Assembly (NCBI RefSeq): GCF_025660655.1
Contig: NZ_JAOTIN010000003.1
Location: 62,001-126,000, forward strand
Source: Streptococcus sp. CSL10205-OR2
GTDB taxonomy: Bacteria; Bacillota; Bacilli; Lactobacillales; Streptococcaceae
Length of the DNA: 64,000 nt
Reading direction: 5' to 3'
The notes under the pieces are model-generated. The model was given only the letters and a program-made list of their open reading frames with translations, did not search any database and had not been told where the DNA came from. Below, one piece after another: positions 51,366-61,963 of the stretch (the first letter of the stretch is position 1; each line of letters opens with the position of its first letter). Both the position numbers and the translations under genes were made by a program.

Positions 51366-51491
51366 TGAATATTATCAGACAGGTAATAGCTTAAACTGTC
51401 AATTTTAGTTTTTCAATCTTCTCTATAGATTTAACTATCTAAAAAAAATAAAATATGATAAAATAGTACAGATAAAGTAAGGAGTAGTCAT

Positions 51492-52223
51492 ATGGTAAAA
51501 CCTAAATATAAACGTGTATTGATAAAACTATCTGGAGAAGCTTTAGCTGGTGAGAGAGGCGTCGGTATCGATTTACCAACGGTTCAAAAAATGGCTAAAG
51601 AAATTCAAGAAGTTCATGCAGAAGGTATTGATATTGCACTGGTTATTGGAGGAGGCAATCTCTGGCGTGGTGAACCTGCCGCAAAAGCGGGAATGGATCG
51701 TGTGTCAGCAGACTATACTGGAATGCTTGGTACAGTGATGAACGCCTTAGTCATGGCAGATAGTTTGAAACAATATGGTGTGGAAACTCGTGTGCAAACA
51801 GCCATCAATATGCAACAACTTGCTGAACCTTACATTAGAGGACGTGCGCTTAGACACTTAGAAAAAAATCGCATTGTTATTTTTGCAGCAGGGACAGGGT
51901 CTCCTTATTTCTCAACGGATACAACAGCTGCTCTAAGAGCTGTAGAGATTGAGGCTGATGCTATTTTAATGGCAAAAAATGGGGTTGACGGTGTCTACAA
52001 TGATGACCCTAGGAAAAATGCCGATGCCATCAAATTTGACGAATTAACCCACATTGAAGTCTTAAAACAAGGCTTGAAGATTATGGATTCAACCGCTAGT
52101 TCATTATCCATGGACAATGATATCGATTTGGTTGTCTTCAATCTTAATCAACCAGGAAATATCAAACGAGTTGTCTATGGTGAGCCTATCGGAACAACCG
52201 TATCTAATAAACATCAACAATAA
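51492..52223 (+). CDS. pyrH: UMP kinase
   Basis: Phosphorylates UMP to UDP. A 243-residue amino-acid-kinase-fold enzyme starting [18 protein letters not shown], with [10 protein letters not shown] and the [23 protein letters not shown] substrate loop. AAGGAGTAGTCAT precedes ATG 51492. The pyrH-frr pair is widely conserved; frr follows 26 bases later. Confidence 0.97.
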   Translation: MVKPKYKRVLIKLSGEALAGERGVGIDLPTVQKMAKEIQEVHAEGIDIALVIGGGNLWRGEPAAKAGMDRVSADYTGMLGTVMNALVMADSLKQYGVETRVQTAINMQQLAEPYIRGRALRHLEKNRIVIFAAGTGSPYFSTDTTAALRAVEIEADAILMAKNGVDGVYNDDPRKNADAIKFDELTHIEVLKQGLKIMDSTASSLSMDNDIDLVVFNLNQPGNIKRVVYGEPIGTTVSNKHQQ

Positions 52224-52249
52224 TCAATTTTATTTTAAGGAGAGAGATA

Positions 52250-52807
52250 ATGACAAACGCTATTATTACCAAAGCTAATGAGAGATTTGAACAATCATTT
52301 CAAGCACTAGGCCGTGAGTATGCGACTATTCGTGCTGGACGTGCCAATGCTAGTCTTTTAGATCGTATTCAAGTAGAATACTATGGTGCCATGACACCCC
52401 TAAATCAAATGGCTTCTATTACTGTTCCTGAAGCACGTGTGCTACTCATCACACCTTTTGACAAATCAATTTTAAAAGAAATTGAACGTAGTATCAATGC
52501 AAGTGATATTGGGATTACACCTCAATCAGATGGTAGTGTTGTCCGTCTTGTTATCCCTGCTTTAACAGAAGATAAACGTAAAGAGTTAGCCAAAGAAGTG
52601 AAAAAAGTTGGTGAAAATGCCAAAATAGCAATCAGAAACATTCGCCGTGATGCTATGGATGAAGCTAAAAAACAAGAAAAAAATAAAGAAATCACAGAAG
52701 ATGATTTAAAAACGCTAGAAAAAGATATTCAAAAAGCAACAGACGATGCCATTAAACATATCGATCAGATGACAGCAGAAAAAGAAAAAGAGTTGCTTGA
52801 AGTCTAA
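52250..52807 (+). CDS. frr: Ribosome recycling factor
   Basis: A 185-residue factor that with EF-G splits post-termination ribosomes. Contains [38 protein letters not shown] and the helical bundle [40 protein letters not shown] precedes ATG 52250. Confidence 0.98.
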   Translation: MTNAIITKANERFEQSFQALGREYATIRAGRANASLLDRIQVEYYGAMTPLNQMASITVPEARVLLITPFDKSILKEIERSINASDIGITPQSDGSVVRLVIPALTEDKRKELAKEVKKVGENAKIAIRNIRRDAMDEAKKQEKNKEITEDDLKTLEKDIQKATDDAIKHIDQMTAEKEKELLEV

Positions 52808-52809
52808 GT

Positions 52810-52839
52810 AAAAGGGATTTGCAAGCAGATCCCTTTTTC
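52810..52839 (+). terminator. Terminator of pyrH-frr
   Basis: AAAAGGGAT / ATCCCTTTT stem around a 10-base loop, then TTCC. Confidence 0.82.
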
Positions 52840-52900
52840 CTATCGTTAAGTCATCCCTAATAAAAAGAAATGTGTTTAAAGATAAACACGAGGTAAAAAC

Positions 52901-53767
52901 ATGAATGAATTACTTGCTACTAGACTAACAGGTCTTGTGACGGATGAAAATGAACAGTTTTATTTTGTCCAAAAAGAAGGGGTTACTTTTGCTCTTTCTA
53001 AATCAGAAGGTGAACACCAGTTGGGTGAGATGGTTTCTGGTTTTACTTATACCGACAAGCATCAAAAAATGCGCCTAACAACAAAAATGATTGAAGCAAC
53101 AAAAGACAACTATGGTTGGGGAATTGTGACAGCTGTTCGAAAAGATTTGGGTGTTTTTGTTGATACAGGTTTACCAGATAAAGAAGTTGTTGTCTCTCTT
53201 GATATTTTACCCGAATTAAAGCAACTATGGCCACAAAAAGGCGATCAATTACTAGTTTCTTTAGACGTTGATGCCAAAGGACGTCTTTGGGCGCAACCTG
53301 CACAACCAGAAGTTTTTCAAAAGCTAGCCGGTCGTGCCTACGACAACATGCACAATCAGCAATTAAGAGCCATTGTTTATCGTTTGAAGTTATCTGGAAC
53401 TTTTGTCTACTTACCTGATAATAACATACTTGGTTTTATTCATCCTAGTGAAAGGTATACTGAGCCAAGACTAGGTCAAGAATTAAGTGTTCGCGTTATT
53501 GGTTATCGTGAAATAGACCAAACATTGAACCTCTCTTTAAAACCTCGCTCCTTTGAAATGCTTGAAAATGATGCCCAGATGATTCTAACTTATCTGGAAA
53601 GTAATGGTGGGTTTATGACCCTAAATGATAAATCATCACCAGAAGACATTAAAACCACCTTTGGTATTTCAAAAGGTCAATTTAAAAAAGCTCTTGGTGG
53701 CTTGATGAAAGCTAAAAAGATTAAACAAGACACAACAGGCGTCACCTTAATTTCTCCCCAATCCTGA
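52901..53767 (+). CDS. cvfB: CvfB family S1-like RNA-binding virulence factor B homologue
   Basis: A 288-residue protein with S1-type OB folds (IVTAVRKDLGVFVDTGLPDKEVVVSLDILPELK and GTFVYLPDNNILGFIHPSERYTEPRLGQELSVRVIG) and a C-terminal winged helix (YLESNGGFMTLNDKSSPEDIKTTFGISKGQFKKALGGLMK). In Staphylococcus aureus and pneumococcus CvfB binds RNA and affects virulence gene expression. ATG 52901 follows ACGAGGTAAAAAC. The order frr-cvfB-yozE-phoH is shared with S. pyogenes. Confidence 0.9.
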   Translation: MNELLATRLTGLVTDENEQFYFVQKEGVTFALSKSEGEHQLGEMVSGFTYTDKHQKMRLTTKMIEATKDNYGWGIVTAVRKDLGVFVDTGLPDKEVVVSLDILPELKQLWPQKGDQLLVSLDVDAKGRLWAQPAQPEVFQKLAGRAYDNMHNQQLRAIVYRLKLSGTFVYLPDNNILGFIHPSERYTEPRLGQELSVRVIGYREIDQTLNLSLKPRSFEMLENDAQMILTYLESNGGFMTLNDKSSPEDIKTTFGISKGQFKKALGGLMKAKKIKQDTTGVTLISPQS

Positions 53768-53843
53768 TAACCTTAAACAACGATAAACGTTAAGAGATAC
53801 CATGAGTGAAATACTCAGTGTATTTTCCAGAAAGAGATAGCAA

Positions 53844-54059
53844 ATGAGAAAAAGTTTTTATACTTGGCTAATGTCGCAAAGAAATCCTAAAAGTAATGCC
53901 CCTTTGGCCATTTTAGCCGATCATGTTTTTGAAGAGTCTGATTTTCCCAAGCAAACCAGTGATTTTGATCGCATTAGTCGGTTTTTGGAAGAAGAAGCTA
54001 GCTTTAGCTTTCCTTTAAATGAATTTGATTTGATTTGGGAAGAGTACCTTAACCATTAA
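53844..54059 (+). CDS. YozE family protein (UPF0346)
   Basis: A 71-residue acidic protein with the YozE/sterile-alpha-motif-like fold signature [47 protein letters not shown] precedes ATG 53844. Function unknown; located between cvfB and phoH as in other streptococci. Confidence 0.9.
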   Translation: MRKSFYTWLMSQRNPKSNAPLAILADHVFEESDFPKQTSDFDRISRFLEEEASFSFPLNEFDLIWEEYLNH

Positions 54060-54174
54060 AAATGAAAATATCTTTTTACTGAGGTGGCATCAACTTAGTT
54101 GTGGCATTTATTAGGTATTTTACTGCGTTTATTATATAATGAAAGAAAAGAGTTTAAACTAAAGGAGACACTTT

Positions 54175-55134
54175 TTGCAAGATTATTCTATTGATATTAT
54201 TTTAAACCATCCAGATGATTTATTTAGCCTGTTTGGGAGTAATGAACGTCACTTGAAACTCATCGAAAAAGAATTGGGAGTGACTATCCATGCTCGCATT
54301 GAAAATATTCAAATAATTGGCGACAAAGAAAAGGTAGAGTTGGCTCGTCTAACGATTGAAGCTCTGTTAATTCTTGTCGGGCGTGGCATGCTAATCAACA
54401 CACCAGATGTGGTCACGGCTCTATCAATGGCTAAAAATAATGAGATTAATAAATTTGTCGCTTTGTATGAAGAAGAAATCATTAAAGACAATTCCGGTAA
54501 GCCCATTCGCGTTAAAACATTAGGTCAAAAAGAATATGTTGACGCCATCAAGTCTCATGATGTTGTTTTTGGTATTGGTCCAGCAGGGACAGGAAAAACA
54601 TTTCTAGCTGTTACTCTAGCAGTCACCGCATTAAAGCGTGGTCAAATCAAACGTATTATCCTGACACGTCCTGCTGTTGAAGCCGGTGAAAGCCTAGGTT
54701 TCTTACCTGGTGACTTAAAAGAAAAGGTTGATCCTTATCTTCGTCCTGTTTATGATGCACTCTACCAGATTTTAGGAAAAGAACATACTAACCGTTTGAT
54801 GGAGCGTGAAATTATTGAAATCGCCCCTCTAGCTTATATGCGTGGACGGACGTTAGATGATGCCTTTGTCATTCTTGATGAGGCGCAAAACACTACAATC
54901 ATGCAAATGAAGATGTTTTTAACCCGTCTAGGTTTTAATTCCAAGATGATTGTTAATGGCGATATTAGTCAGATTGATTTGCCAAAAAATGTGACGTCGG
55001 GTCTCATTGATGCTAGAGAAAAATTAAGAACCATCAAAGCCATTGATTTTGTTCACCTCTCTGCTAAAGATGTGGTTAGACATCCCGTTGTGGCTGAAAT
55101 TATCAATGCTTATGAACCTAAGGAAACAAACTAA
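54175..55134 (+). CDS. phoH: PhoH-like ATPase
   Basis: A 319-residue P-loop NTPase. N-terminal KH-like segment (residues ~15-85); Walker A GPAGTGKTFLAV (~138-149), TRPAVEAGESLGFLPGD, and Walker B FVILDEAQN. Probably an RNA-related helicase/NTPase acting with YbeY, whose gene follows. The start is TTG 54175 behind AAAGGAGACACTTT; no better start is nearby. TATATAAT at ~54133-54140 is a likely -10. Confidence 0.93.
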   Translation: MQDYSIDIILNHPDDLFSLFGSNERHLKLIEKELGVTIHARIENIQIIGDKEKVELARLTIEALLILVGRGMLINTPDVVTALSMAKNNEINKFVALYEEEIIKDNSGKPIRVKTLGQKEYVDAIKSHDVVFGIGPAGTGKTFLAVTLAVTALKRGQIKRIILTRPAVEAGESLGFLPGDLKEKVDPYLRPVYDALYQILGKEHTNRLMEREIIEIAPLAYMRGRTLDDAFVILDEAQNTTIMQMKMFLTRLGFNSKMIVNGDISQIDLPKNVTSGLIDAREKLRTIKAIDFVHLSAKDVVRHPVVAEIINAYEPKETN

Positions 55135-55152
55135 AACAGTTTTTAGAAAAAT

Positions 55153-55176
55153 AAAAGCAGCAAGTGCTGCTTTTTT
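55153..55176 (+). terminator. Terminator after phoH
   Basis: AAAGCAGCA / TGCTGCTTT stem with a 2-base loop and T-run. Confidence 0.88.
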
Positions 55177-55244
55177 AGATGTTTGAAGCAATAATGCATA
55201 GTCTATGGTATAATGAAATTATCATAAAGTGAAAGAAGATAGAT

Positions 55245-55739
55245 ATGTATATAGAGATGGTTGATGAGACAAATTCAGTCTCTGATGTGATTAAGAAGCA
55301 AACACTTGATTTGCTTAATTTAGCAGCCGAGAAAATCAATAAAACAGATAAGGAAATGGCTGTGACGTTTGTGACTAATGAGCGTAGCCACGAGCTAAAT
55401 CGTTACTATCGTGATACCGATAGACCTACTGATGTGATTAGTTTAGAGTACAAACCAGATAATGACATCATGTTTTCAGAGGATGATTTAGCAGAAAATC
55501 CCGAGTTATCTGAGATGCTTCTTGAGATGAATGCCTACATTGGTGAATTGTTTATCTCGATAGATAAGGCTAAAGAACAAGCAGATGACTATGGTCATAG
55601 TTTTGAGCGAGAAATGGGCTTTTTAGTCGTCCATGGTTTTTTACACATTAACGGCTATGACCACTACACCCCAGAAGAAGAAAAAGAGATGTTTACGTTA
55701 CAAGAGGAGATACTGACTGCTTATGGCCTCACCAGATAA
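55245..55739 (+). CDS. ybeY: Endoribonuclease YbeY
   Basis: A 164-residue zinc metalloprotein needed for 16S rRNA 3'-end maturation and ribosome quality control. The metal motif [11 protein letters not shown] (three His) is near the C-terminus; [10 protein letters not shown] is also conserved. TATAAT at ~55208-55213 is a likely -10. The ribosome site AAAGAAG is weak. The stop overlaps dgkA by 17 bases. Confidence 0.95.
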   Translation: MYIEMVDETNSVSDVIKKQTLDLLNLAAEKINKTDKEMAVTFVTNERSHELNRYYRDTDRPTDVISLEYKPDNDIMFSEDDLAENPELSEMLLEMNAYIGELFISIDKAKEQADDYGHSFEREMGFLVVHGFLHINGYDHYTPEEEKEMFTLQEEILTAYGLTR

Positions 55740-56127
55740 GAAAACAAAGAAAAAGTGGAAAAATCAGACCCTGATAGCAAGTCTAGAATTTGCTTTGACG
55801 GGCATATTTACGGCATTTAAAGAAGAAAGAAACATGAAAAAGCATCTTTTATCTGCTATTTTGGTTTCCCTTGCCGGTCTTTTTTTCCATCTATCAGCAA
55901 TGGAATGGTTATTGCTACTGTTGAGCATCTTTTTAGTGATTTCTTTTGAGGTATTAAATTCAGCCATTGAAAATGTGGTTGATTTAGCTAGTGACTATCA
56001 CTTTTCAATGCTAGCTAAAAATGCAAAAGATATGGCAGCAGGAGCAGTTTTACTAGTCTCTATTTATGCTGTTATCACCGGTCTCGTTATCTTTGTTCCA
56101 AAAATTTGGAACCTTATTTTTGATTAA
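55723..56127 (+). CDS. dgkA: Diacylglycerol/undecaprenol kinase family membrane protein
   Basis: A 134-residue membrane kinase with a cytoplasmic basic N-terminus, [14 protein letters not shown], and three helices with the catalytic [14 protein letters not shown] motif. Gram-positive members phosphorylate undecaprenol, recycling the lipid carrier for wall synthesis. ATG 55723 is inside ybeY after AAGAGGAGATACTGACTGC. The operon continues to era. Confidence 0.93.
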   Translation: MASPDKKTKKKWKNQTLIASLEFALTGIFTAFKEERNMKKHLLSAILVSLAGLFFHLSAMEWLLLLLSIFLVISFEVLNSAIENVVDLASDYHFSMLAKNAKDMAAGAVLLVSIYAVITGLVIFVPKIWNLIFD

Positions 56128-56142
56128 GTATTGGAGAAATGA

Positions 56143-57042
56143 ATGACATTTAAATCAGGCTTTGTAGCCATTTTAGGACGCCCAAATGTTGGGAAGTCAA
56201 CCTTTTTAAACTATGTGATGGGTCAAAAAATTGCCATCATGAGCGATAAAGCACAAACCACCCGTAATAAAATCATGGGGATTTATACCACTAAAACAGA
56301 ACAGATTGTATTTATCGATACTCCTGGTATTCATAAACCAAAGACGGCTCTGGGTGATTTCATGGTGGAATCAGCTTATAGTACTCTACGGGAAGTAGAA
56401 ACCGTCATTTTTATGGTACCTGCTGATGAAAAGCGTGGTAAAGGTGATGACATGATTATTGAACGCTTAAAAGCCGCCAATATTCCCGTTATTTTAGTCA
56501 TTAATAAAATTGATAAGGTGCATCCTGATCAATTACTAGAACAAATTGATGATTTTAGAAGTCAGATGGCTTTTAAAGAAATTGTCCCAATATCAGCCAC
56601 TCAAGGAAACAATGTTGAGCGCTTGATGAGTATCTTAGTTGATAATCTTGAAGAGGGTTTTCAGTATTTCCCAGAAGATATGATTACCGATCATCCGGAA
56701 CGTTTTTTAGTGTCTGAGATGATTCGTGAGAAGGTTCTTCATTTAACCATGCAAGAAGTACCTCACTCAGTTGCCGTTGTTGTTGAATCGATGAAACGTG
56801 ATGAAGAAACTGATAAAATCCATATTAGAGCGACAATCATGGTCGAAAGAGATAGCCAAAAAGGGATTATCATCGGGAAAAAAGGTGGTATGCTGAAAAA
56901 AATTGGCAGTCTTGCTCGCAGAGATATCGAATTAATGCTTGGAGACAAGGTCTTTTTAGAAACCTGGGTTAAAGTTAAGAAAAACTGGCGTGATAAAAAA
57001 CTTGATTTAGCTGATTTTGGTTATAATAAAAAAGAATACTAA
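56143..57042 (+). CDS. era: GTPase Era
   Basis: A 299-residue ribosome-assembly GTPase that binds the 3' end of 16S rRNA. G1 [13 protein letters not shown]3 DTPGIHKP, G4 NKID and a C-terminal KH domain ([37 protein letters not shown]). TTGGAGAA precedes ATG 56143. Its partner YbeY is encoded just upstream. Confidence 0.97.
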   Translation: MTFKSGFVAILGRPNVGKSTFLNYVMGQKIAIMSDKAQTTRNKIMGIYTTKTEQIVFIDTPGIHKPKTALGDFMVESAYSTLREVETVIFMVPADEKRGKGDDMIIERLKAANIPVILVINKIDKVHPDQLLEQIDDFRSQMAFKEIVPISATQGNNVERLMSILVDNLEEGFQYFPEDMITDHPERFLVSEMIREKVLHLTMQEVPHSVAVVVESMKRDEETDKIHIRATIMVERDSQKGIIIGKKGGMLKKIGSLARRDIELMLGDKVFLETWVKVKKNWRDKKLDLADFGYNKKEY

Positions 57043-57051
57043 GGAGTTAAC

Positions 57052-57873
57052 ATGCCTGAATTACCAGAAGTTGAAACTGTTCGACGTGGTTTAGAAACAT
57101 TACTTGTAGGAAAGAAGATCAAAAAGGTCTTCTTTTCCTATCCTCAAATGATTAAAACAGATAAAAAACAATTTATGCAGGAAATTACTGATAAAGTGAT
57201 TACTGCTGTCAAAAGAAGAGGGAAATACCTTTTGATTGAGCTGACGGACAATGTTATTATTTCTCATCTGCGCATGGAAGGGAAATATTTTAGTTTTGCT
57301 AATGATGTGCCTGAAAACAAGCATTTTCATGCCTTCTTTGAATTATCTGATGGCTCTACCTTGGTTTATCAAGATGTTCGCAAATTTGGCACCATGGAAC
57401 TTTTTTCTAAAGCAGAATTGGATAACTATTTTAAATCAAAAAAAATAGGCCCAGAGCCTATAGAAAATGATTTTAAGTTAGCTCCCTTTAAAAAAGCCCT
57501 ATCAAAGTCTAGTCGTCCTATCAAGTCTCATCTTTTAGATCAAACTCTTGTAGCAGGATTAGGTAATATCTATGTTGATGAGGTTTTATTTGCTAGTAAA
57601 ATTCATCCTGAAACAGTAAGTTCCCACCTCTCATCAAAACAAGTCACACACTTACATCAAGCGATTATTGAGTTGCTGGCTTTTGCAGTATTAAAACGAG
57701 GCTCAACGATTAGAACCTATCAAAACACCTTAGGGGAAGCGGGCGAAATGCAGGATTTCTTAAAAGTATACGGTAGACAAGGCCTGCCTTGTTTTAATTG
57801 TCAAACACCAATTGAAAAAATAAAGTTAGGAGGAAGAGGGACACACTTTTGTCCGTCTTGTCAAGTGAAATGA
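57052..57873 (+). CDS. mutM: Formamidopyrimidine-DNA glycosylase
   Basis: Removes 8-oxoguanine and Fapy lesions. A 273-residue enzyme with the N-terminal PELPEVETV (Pro2/Glu3 active site after Met removal), a helix-two-turn-helix (DQTLVAGLGNIYVDEVLF) and C-terminal zinc finger CFNCQ...CPSC. AAGGAGTTAAC precedes ATG 57052. Its stop overlaps the coaE start (ATGA). Confidence 0.97.
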   Translation: MPELPEVETVRRGLETLLVGKKIKKVFFSYPQMIKTDKKQFMQEITDKVITAVKRRGKYLLIELTDNVIISHLRMEGKYFSFANDVPENKHFHAFFELSDGSTLVYQDVRKFGTMELFSKAELDNYFKSKKIGPEPIENDFKLAPFKKALSKSSRPIKSHLLDQTLVAGLGNIYVDEVLFASKIHPETVSSHLSSKQVTHLHQAIIELLAFAVLKRGSTIRTYQNTLGEAGEMQDFLKVYGRQGLPCFNCQTPIEKIKLGGRGTHFCPSCQVK

Positions 57874-58466
57874 AAGCAAAAATTATTGGTTTAACAGGCG
57901 GGATTGCCTCAGGGAAATCATTTGTTAGTCAGTTGATTAAAGAGCAAGGTTTTCTAGTGATTGATGCTGATGAAGTGGTCCACAACCTCCAAAAAAAAAG
58001 AGGTAAACTCTATCGTGTTTTGGTAGATTTTTTTGGCGATGACATTCTTCAAACTGATGGGGAACTCAATCGTCCTAAATTATCGGCTCTCTTTTTTTCT
58101 AACCGCGAAGTGCAACAAAAAGTTTCGCAGCTCCAAGATGATATTATCAGAGAAGCTCTAGCTTTTGAAAGAGAACGTGCCAGTCAAACCCATGATATAT
58201 TTTTCATGGATATCCCCCTCTTGTTTGAAAGGCATTATGAAACTTCTGTTGATGAGGTTTGGCTTGTTTATGTAGATGAACAAACACAATTAAAACGTCT
58301 TATGGCACGAAACCATTATAGTGAAGAAGAGGCAATGAAAAGAATAACCTCTCAAGAAAGTCTCGAAACAAAAAAGAAAAAAGCAGATGTTATCATTGAT
58401 AACAACGGCTCAAAAGAAGTCACAAAACAAAAAGTATTAGCACTTTTAAAAGAATCTTCTGTTTAA
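57870..58466 (+). CDS. coaE: Dephospho-CoA kinase
   Basis: Final step of coenzyme A synthesis, phosphorylating the 3'-OH of dephospho-CoA. A 198-residue P-loop kinase, GLTGGIASGKSFVS at the start, DADEVVH and DIPLLFE following. I start at ATG 57870, coupled to the mutM stop; a TTG 21 bases upstream is possible but less likely. A hairpin CCTAAAGAAAA/TTTTCTTTGGG follows at 58476-58506 but has no T-run. Confidence 0.95.
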   Translation: MKAKIIGLTGGIASGKSFVSQLIKEQGFLVIDADEVVHNLQKKRGKLYRVLVDFFGDDILQTDGELNRPKLSALFFSNREVQQKVSQLQDDIIREALAFERERASQTHDIFFMDIPLLFERHYETSVDEVWLVYVDEQTQLKRLMARNHYSEEEAMKRITSQESLETKKKKADVIIDNNGSKEVTKQKVLALLKESSV

Positions 58467-58511
58467 AACTAAAATCCTAAAGAAAAAGAAATTCCTTTTC
58501 TTTGGGGCAAT

Positions 58512-58538
58512 CAAAAAAGCCACTAATTAGTGGCTTTG
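58512..58538 (-). terminator. Terminator of the cold-shock gene (minus strand)
   Basis: AAAGCCACTA / TAGTGGCTTT stem with a short loop; the A-run on its left is the T-run of the minus-strand transcript. It may also stop coaE transcription from the other side. Confidence 0.87.
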
Positions 58539-58540
58539 TT

Positions 58541-58741
58541 TTAGTTTGCTGTAATATTTGCTGCTTGAAGTCCGCGAGCGCCTTCTTCAATATCAAATGT
58601 CACTTTTTGGCCTTCATCTAATGTTTTGAAACCATCAGATTGGATTGCTGAGAAATGTGCGAAAACGTCGCCATGTTCTTCAGTGCTGATAAAACCGAAA
58701 CCTTTTTCAGCATTAAACCATTTTACTGTACCTTGTGTCAT
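58541..58741 (-). CDS. Cold shock protein, CspA family
   Basis: A 66-residue OB-fold RNA chaperone: [20 protein letters not shown] contains the RNP1 motif (KGFGFI), followed by DVFAHFSAI (RNP2). Binds single-stranded RNA or DNA and keeps mRNAs open, especially at low temperature. I give ATG 58741 (standard length); an in-frame ATG 9 bases upstream (58750) is also possible and is closer to the GAGAGGAAG ribosome site. Confidence 0.93.
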   Translation of the reverse strand: MTQGTVKWFNAEKGFGFISTEEHGDVFAHFSAIQSDGFKTLDEGQKVTFDIEEGARGLQAANITAN

Positions 58742-58833
58742 AGTATACATACTTCCTCTCTTTAATATTGGTAAATCTTTGAGACAAAATATGATAAAAC
58801 ACAAATGTTACTCTTAATCAATCTACTAGAGTC

Positions 58834-58862
58834 AGTATAACATCATTTCACTCCTTTGTCCA
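58834..58862 (-). promoter_or_regulatory. Promoter of the cold-shock gene
   Basis: On the minus strand TGGACA (58862-58857) and TATACT (58839-58834) are 17 bases apart. The 5' leader is about 85 bases. The rest of the 376-base gap 58742-59117 holds only the rpmG promoter. Confidence 0.7.
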
Positions 58863-59010
58863 CCCATATAGCAAAACTAATTGACAATTCTTTTTAAATA
58901 TTGCTTTTGAAGATTAAAAATGGGTAAGAAACAATCCTTAAAAAAATATTAGATGATTTAGTTCTTTTGATGTGACTTGTCAAGTTTATTTCCTAAAGTG
59001 ATGGTTTGTG

Positions 59011-59019
59011 TGATATAAT
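59011..59019 (+). promoter_or_regulatory. Extended -10 promoter of rpmG-secG
   Basis: TGaTATAAT, about 98 bases before rpmG; no clear -35. Confidence 0.6.
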
Positions 59020-59117
59020 ATCTCTAGTATTTTAGATGAAGTCATCATCATGATAAACATTAAAAGAAATCTTATGATTGTTATAACTGGAATATTGAAA
59101 GAAGGGTAGGTGATGGT

Positions 59118-59264
59118 GTGCGCATTAAAATTAATTTAACTTGTACAGAATGTGGTAGTAAAAATTACATCACCAGCAAAAATAAAACCAATCATCCCGA
59201 AAAAATAAAGGTTTTAAAGTATTGCCCAAAAGAAAGAAAAGTGACCTTACATCTTGAATCTTAA
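59118..59264 (+). CDS. rpmG: 50S ribosomal protein L33
   Basis: A 48-residue protein: [20 protein letters not shown]..., ending [14 protein letters not shown]. The CxxC pair and the CPKE motif (one cysteine instead of two) are the L33 pattern with a partly kept zinc ribbon. The start is GTG 59118, behind GGTAGGTGAT. Followed by secG as in other streptococci. Confidence 0.92.
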   Translation: MRIKINLTCTECGSKNYITSKNKTNHPEKIKVLKYCPKERKVTLHLES

Positions 59265-59311
59265 TAAAAATTATGATAGAATGACCAAGATGACAGTAGA
59301 GGAGATGACTC

Positions 59312-59548
59312 ATGTATAGCATTTTACTAAATATATTATTGATATTATCTGGTATTATTATTGTTGCTATTTTTATGCAACCACAAAAAAATCCAAGTAG
59401 CAACGTATTTGACAATAGTGCTTCACAAGCCCTGTTTGAAAGAACAAAGGCGCGTGGTTTTGAAGCATTCATGCAACGCTTTACCGGAATTTTAGTTTTT
59501 GTCTGGCTCTTAGTTGCACTTGCTTTAGCTATTTTATCAAGTAAATAA
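59312..59548 (+). CDS. secG: Preprotein translocase subunit SecG
   Basis: A 78-residue membrane protein with two helices (residues ~3-22 and 56-76) and a loop with SNVFDNSASQALFERTKARGFE. Part of the SecYEG channel. GAGGAGATGACTC precedes ATG 59312. Confidence 0.93.
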   Translation: MYSILLNILLILSGIIIVAIFMQPQKNPSSNVFDNSASQALFERTKARGFEAFMQRFTGILVFVWLLVALALAILSSK

Positions 59549-59596
59549 AAGGTGAGCTTGACATTGTCTAGCTCATTTTTTTAATGAAAGGAACAA

Positions 59597-61963
59597 ATGA
59601 AAGATTTATTATTGAACTACTTAAAAGAACACGGACCATCTAGTGTTGACACTATCGCTAAGGCCTTAGATGTTGACACGTCAACTGGTTTTCGTGATCT
59701 TATTAAGATAATTGCCCAATTAGATAACAAGGGAGTTCTATGGTTTAATGACCAAGGAGATATCTCTTTAAAAGAGGCGAAAAAAAAGAAAGAAGCAGTC
59801 TTAATAGAAGGGATTTTTAGAGCTAACCGAGCTGGTTTTGGCTTTATCTCAATTGATGGTGAAGAAGCTGATTTATTCGTCAGTAGACAAGATACCGCGA
59901 ATGCCATAGATGGTGATAGGGTGAAAGTCAGTATCAAAAAAGTGGCAAATCGCTTGAGTGATTCTTCAGCAGAAGCCGAGATTGTTGAAATTGTTGAAAG
60001 AAGTATCAAAACAGTTGTCGGCTCCTTTGTCCCAAGCACAGAAAAAAATGGTTTTATCGGTTATATTAAGAGTAAAAATCAAAAGATTAGTCAAAAAATC
60101 TATCTCAAAAAAACACCGCTTGTTTTAGATGGGACAGAAGTTTTAAAAGTAGCTATTAGCAGTTATCCGACTAAAGAAGCTGATTATTTTATAGCTGACA
60201 TTACAGATATTATTGGTCACAAGGGTGAGGTAGGTATTGATGTCTTGGAAGTGTTAGAGTCGATGGACATCGTCTCACAATTTCCAGAAGAGGTCATTAA
60301 TCAAGCAAATAGTATTTCAGAAAAACCCGACAAAAAAGATTATCTTGGTCGCATTGATTTAAGAGATGAGATTACCTTTACTATTGATGGTGCAGATGCC
60401 AAAGACTTGGATGATGCCATTCATATCAAAGCACTTGATAACGGCAATTTCGAGTTGGGAGTACATATCGCAGATGTTTCTTATTATGTCACAGAAAATT
60501 CACCACTTGACAAGGAAGCCTTATCAAGAGGAACCAGTGTTTATGTGACAGACCGTGTGGTCCCTATGCTACCAGAACGTTTGTCAAATGGTATTTGTTC
60601 TCTTAATCCAAACGTTGATCGCCTAACACTTTCAGCCATCATGGAAATTAATCCAAAAGGGAAAGTTGTCCACTATCAAATGGCACCATCAGTGATTAAC
60701 ACTACTTTTAGGATGACTTATAGTGATGTTAACCAGATGATTGCTGGTGACGAAGAATTGTTACAGACCTACTCAACTATTAAAGACAGTGTTGAACAGA
60801 TGGTTATTCTTCATGATCGTCTTGAAAAAATGCGTGAAAAAAGAGGAAGTCTTAACTTTGACACAACAGAAGCCAAGATTATCGTGAATGACAAAGGTTT
60901 TCCGATTGATATTGCTGTGCGTGAAAGAGGTCTATCTGAGAGGATGATTGAATCCTTTATGTTGGCTGCCAATGAATGTGTTGCTGAACATTTTGCCAAA
61001 TTAGAATTACCATTTATCTATCGTATTCACGAAGAACCAAAAGCAGAAAAAGTACAAAAATTTATTGACTATGCTAGTGTTTTTGGTGTGAAAATTCAAG
61101 GAACAGCCAATAAAATCACACAAACTGCCCTTCAGGAATTCATGAAAAATATTAAAGGGCAACCAGGTAGTGAAGTGCTTTCTATGATGCTACTACGTTC
61201 CATGCAACAAGCCAGATATTCTGAGCATAATCATGGACATTATGGCTTGGCTGCAGAGTATTATACGCATTTCACAAGTCCCATCAGACGTTACCCAGAT
61301 TTACTGGTTCACCGTTTGATTAGAGAATATGAAACAGTTTCACATGAAAAAACAGAACACTTTAGCCATCTGATTCCAGAGATTGCTAGCCAATCATCAC
61401 AATTAGAAAGACGTGCCGTTGATGCTGAAAGAACAGTTGAGTCAATGAAAAAAGCAGAATACATGTCTGCCTATGTTGGTGAAGAATTTGATGGTATTAT
61501 CGGTAGTATTGTTAAGTTTGGGATGTTTGTTGAATTACCAAATACTATTGAAGGCTTAATCCATGTCACTAATCTCCCTGAGTACTATCATTACAATGAA
61601 CGTGGCATGTTATTGCTAGGAGAAAAATCAGGCAAGGTTTTTAGGGTTGGACAGCCCATTAGAGTCAAACTGGTTAATGCCGATAAAGAAACAGGCGATA
61701 TTGATTTTGAGTATCTTCCTAGTGATTTTGATGTTGTTGAAAAACGCATGAAAGTAGAAAAAAATCATCGTCGTCGTTCAAAAACAAAAGAAAAGAAACC
61801 TTTAACCAAACACGGTGAGAAAAAAGCTAATAAACAATCACTTGATAAAAAAATCGCTAAAGCCATTCCCAAGAAAAAAGGCGAGAAAATAAAATATAAG
61901 GAAGTGATTAAAAAAGGAGGAGGCCATGGTAAAAGAAGAGGGAAAACTCGTCGCTCAAAATAA
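59597..61963 (+). CDS. rnr: Ribonuclease R
   Basis: A 788-residue 3'-5' exoribonuclease that degrades structured RNA and works with SmpB/tmRNA. N-terminal winged helix (residues ~1-60), cold-shock domains, the RNB catalytic domain with [12 protein letters not shown] (metal-binding Asp cluster), and a C-terminal S1 domain ([27 protein letters not shown]) followed by a Lys/Arg-rich tail of about 60 residues. AAAGGAACAA precedes ATG 59597. It overlaps smpB by 38 bases. Confidence 0.97.
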   Translation: MKDLLLNYLKEHGPSSVDTIAKALDVDTSTGFRDLIKIIAQLDNKGVLWFNDQGDISLKEAKKKKEAVLIEGIFRANRAGFGFISIDGEEADLFVSRQDTANAIDGDRVKVSIKKVANRLSDSSAEAEIVEIVERSIKTVVGSFVPSTEKNGFIGYIKSKNQKISQKIYLKKTPLVLDGTEVLKVAISSYPTKEADYFIADITDIIGHKGEVGIDVLEVLESMDIVSQFPEEVINQANSISEKPDKKDYLGRIDLRDEITFTIDGADAKDLDDAIHIKALDNGNFELGVHIADVSYYVTENSPLDKEALSRGTSVYVTDRVVPMLPERLSNGICSLNPNVDRLTLSAIMEINPKGKVVHYQMAPSVINTTFRMTYSDVNQMIAGDEELLQTYSTIKDSVEQMVILHDRLEKMREKRGSLNFDTTEAKIIVNDKGFPIDIAVRERGLSERMIESFMLAANECVAEHFAKLELPFIYRIHEEPKAEKVQKFIDYASVFGVKIQGTANKITQTALQEFMKNIKGQPGSEVLSMMLLRSMQQARYSEHNHGHYGLAAEYYTHFTSPIRRYPDLLVHRLIREYETVSHEKTEHFSHLIPEIASQSSQLERRAVDAERTVESMKKAEYMSAYVGEEFDGIIGSIVKFGMFVELPNTIEGLIHVTNLPEYYHYNERGMLLLGEKSGKVFRVGQPIRVKLVNADKETGDIDFEYLPSDFDVVEKRMKVEKNHRRRSKTKEKKPLTKHGEKKANKQSLDKKIAKAIPKKKGEKIKYKEVIKKGGGHGKRRGKTRRSK

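Noticed and set aside
58475..58507. Terminator of coaE on the + strand
   Set aside because: The hairpin CCTAAAGAAAA/TTTTCTTTGGG has no following T-run; the nearby bidirectional hairpin at 58512 is a better candidate.
59617..60039. 140-codon minus-strand frame inside rnr
   Set aside because: Antisense shadow of the RNase R N-terminus; composition (Ser/Ile/Leu-rich) and lack of signals argue against a gene.
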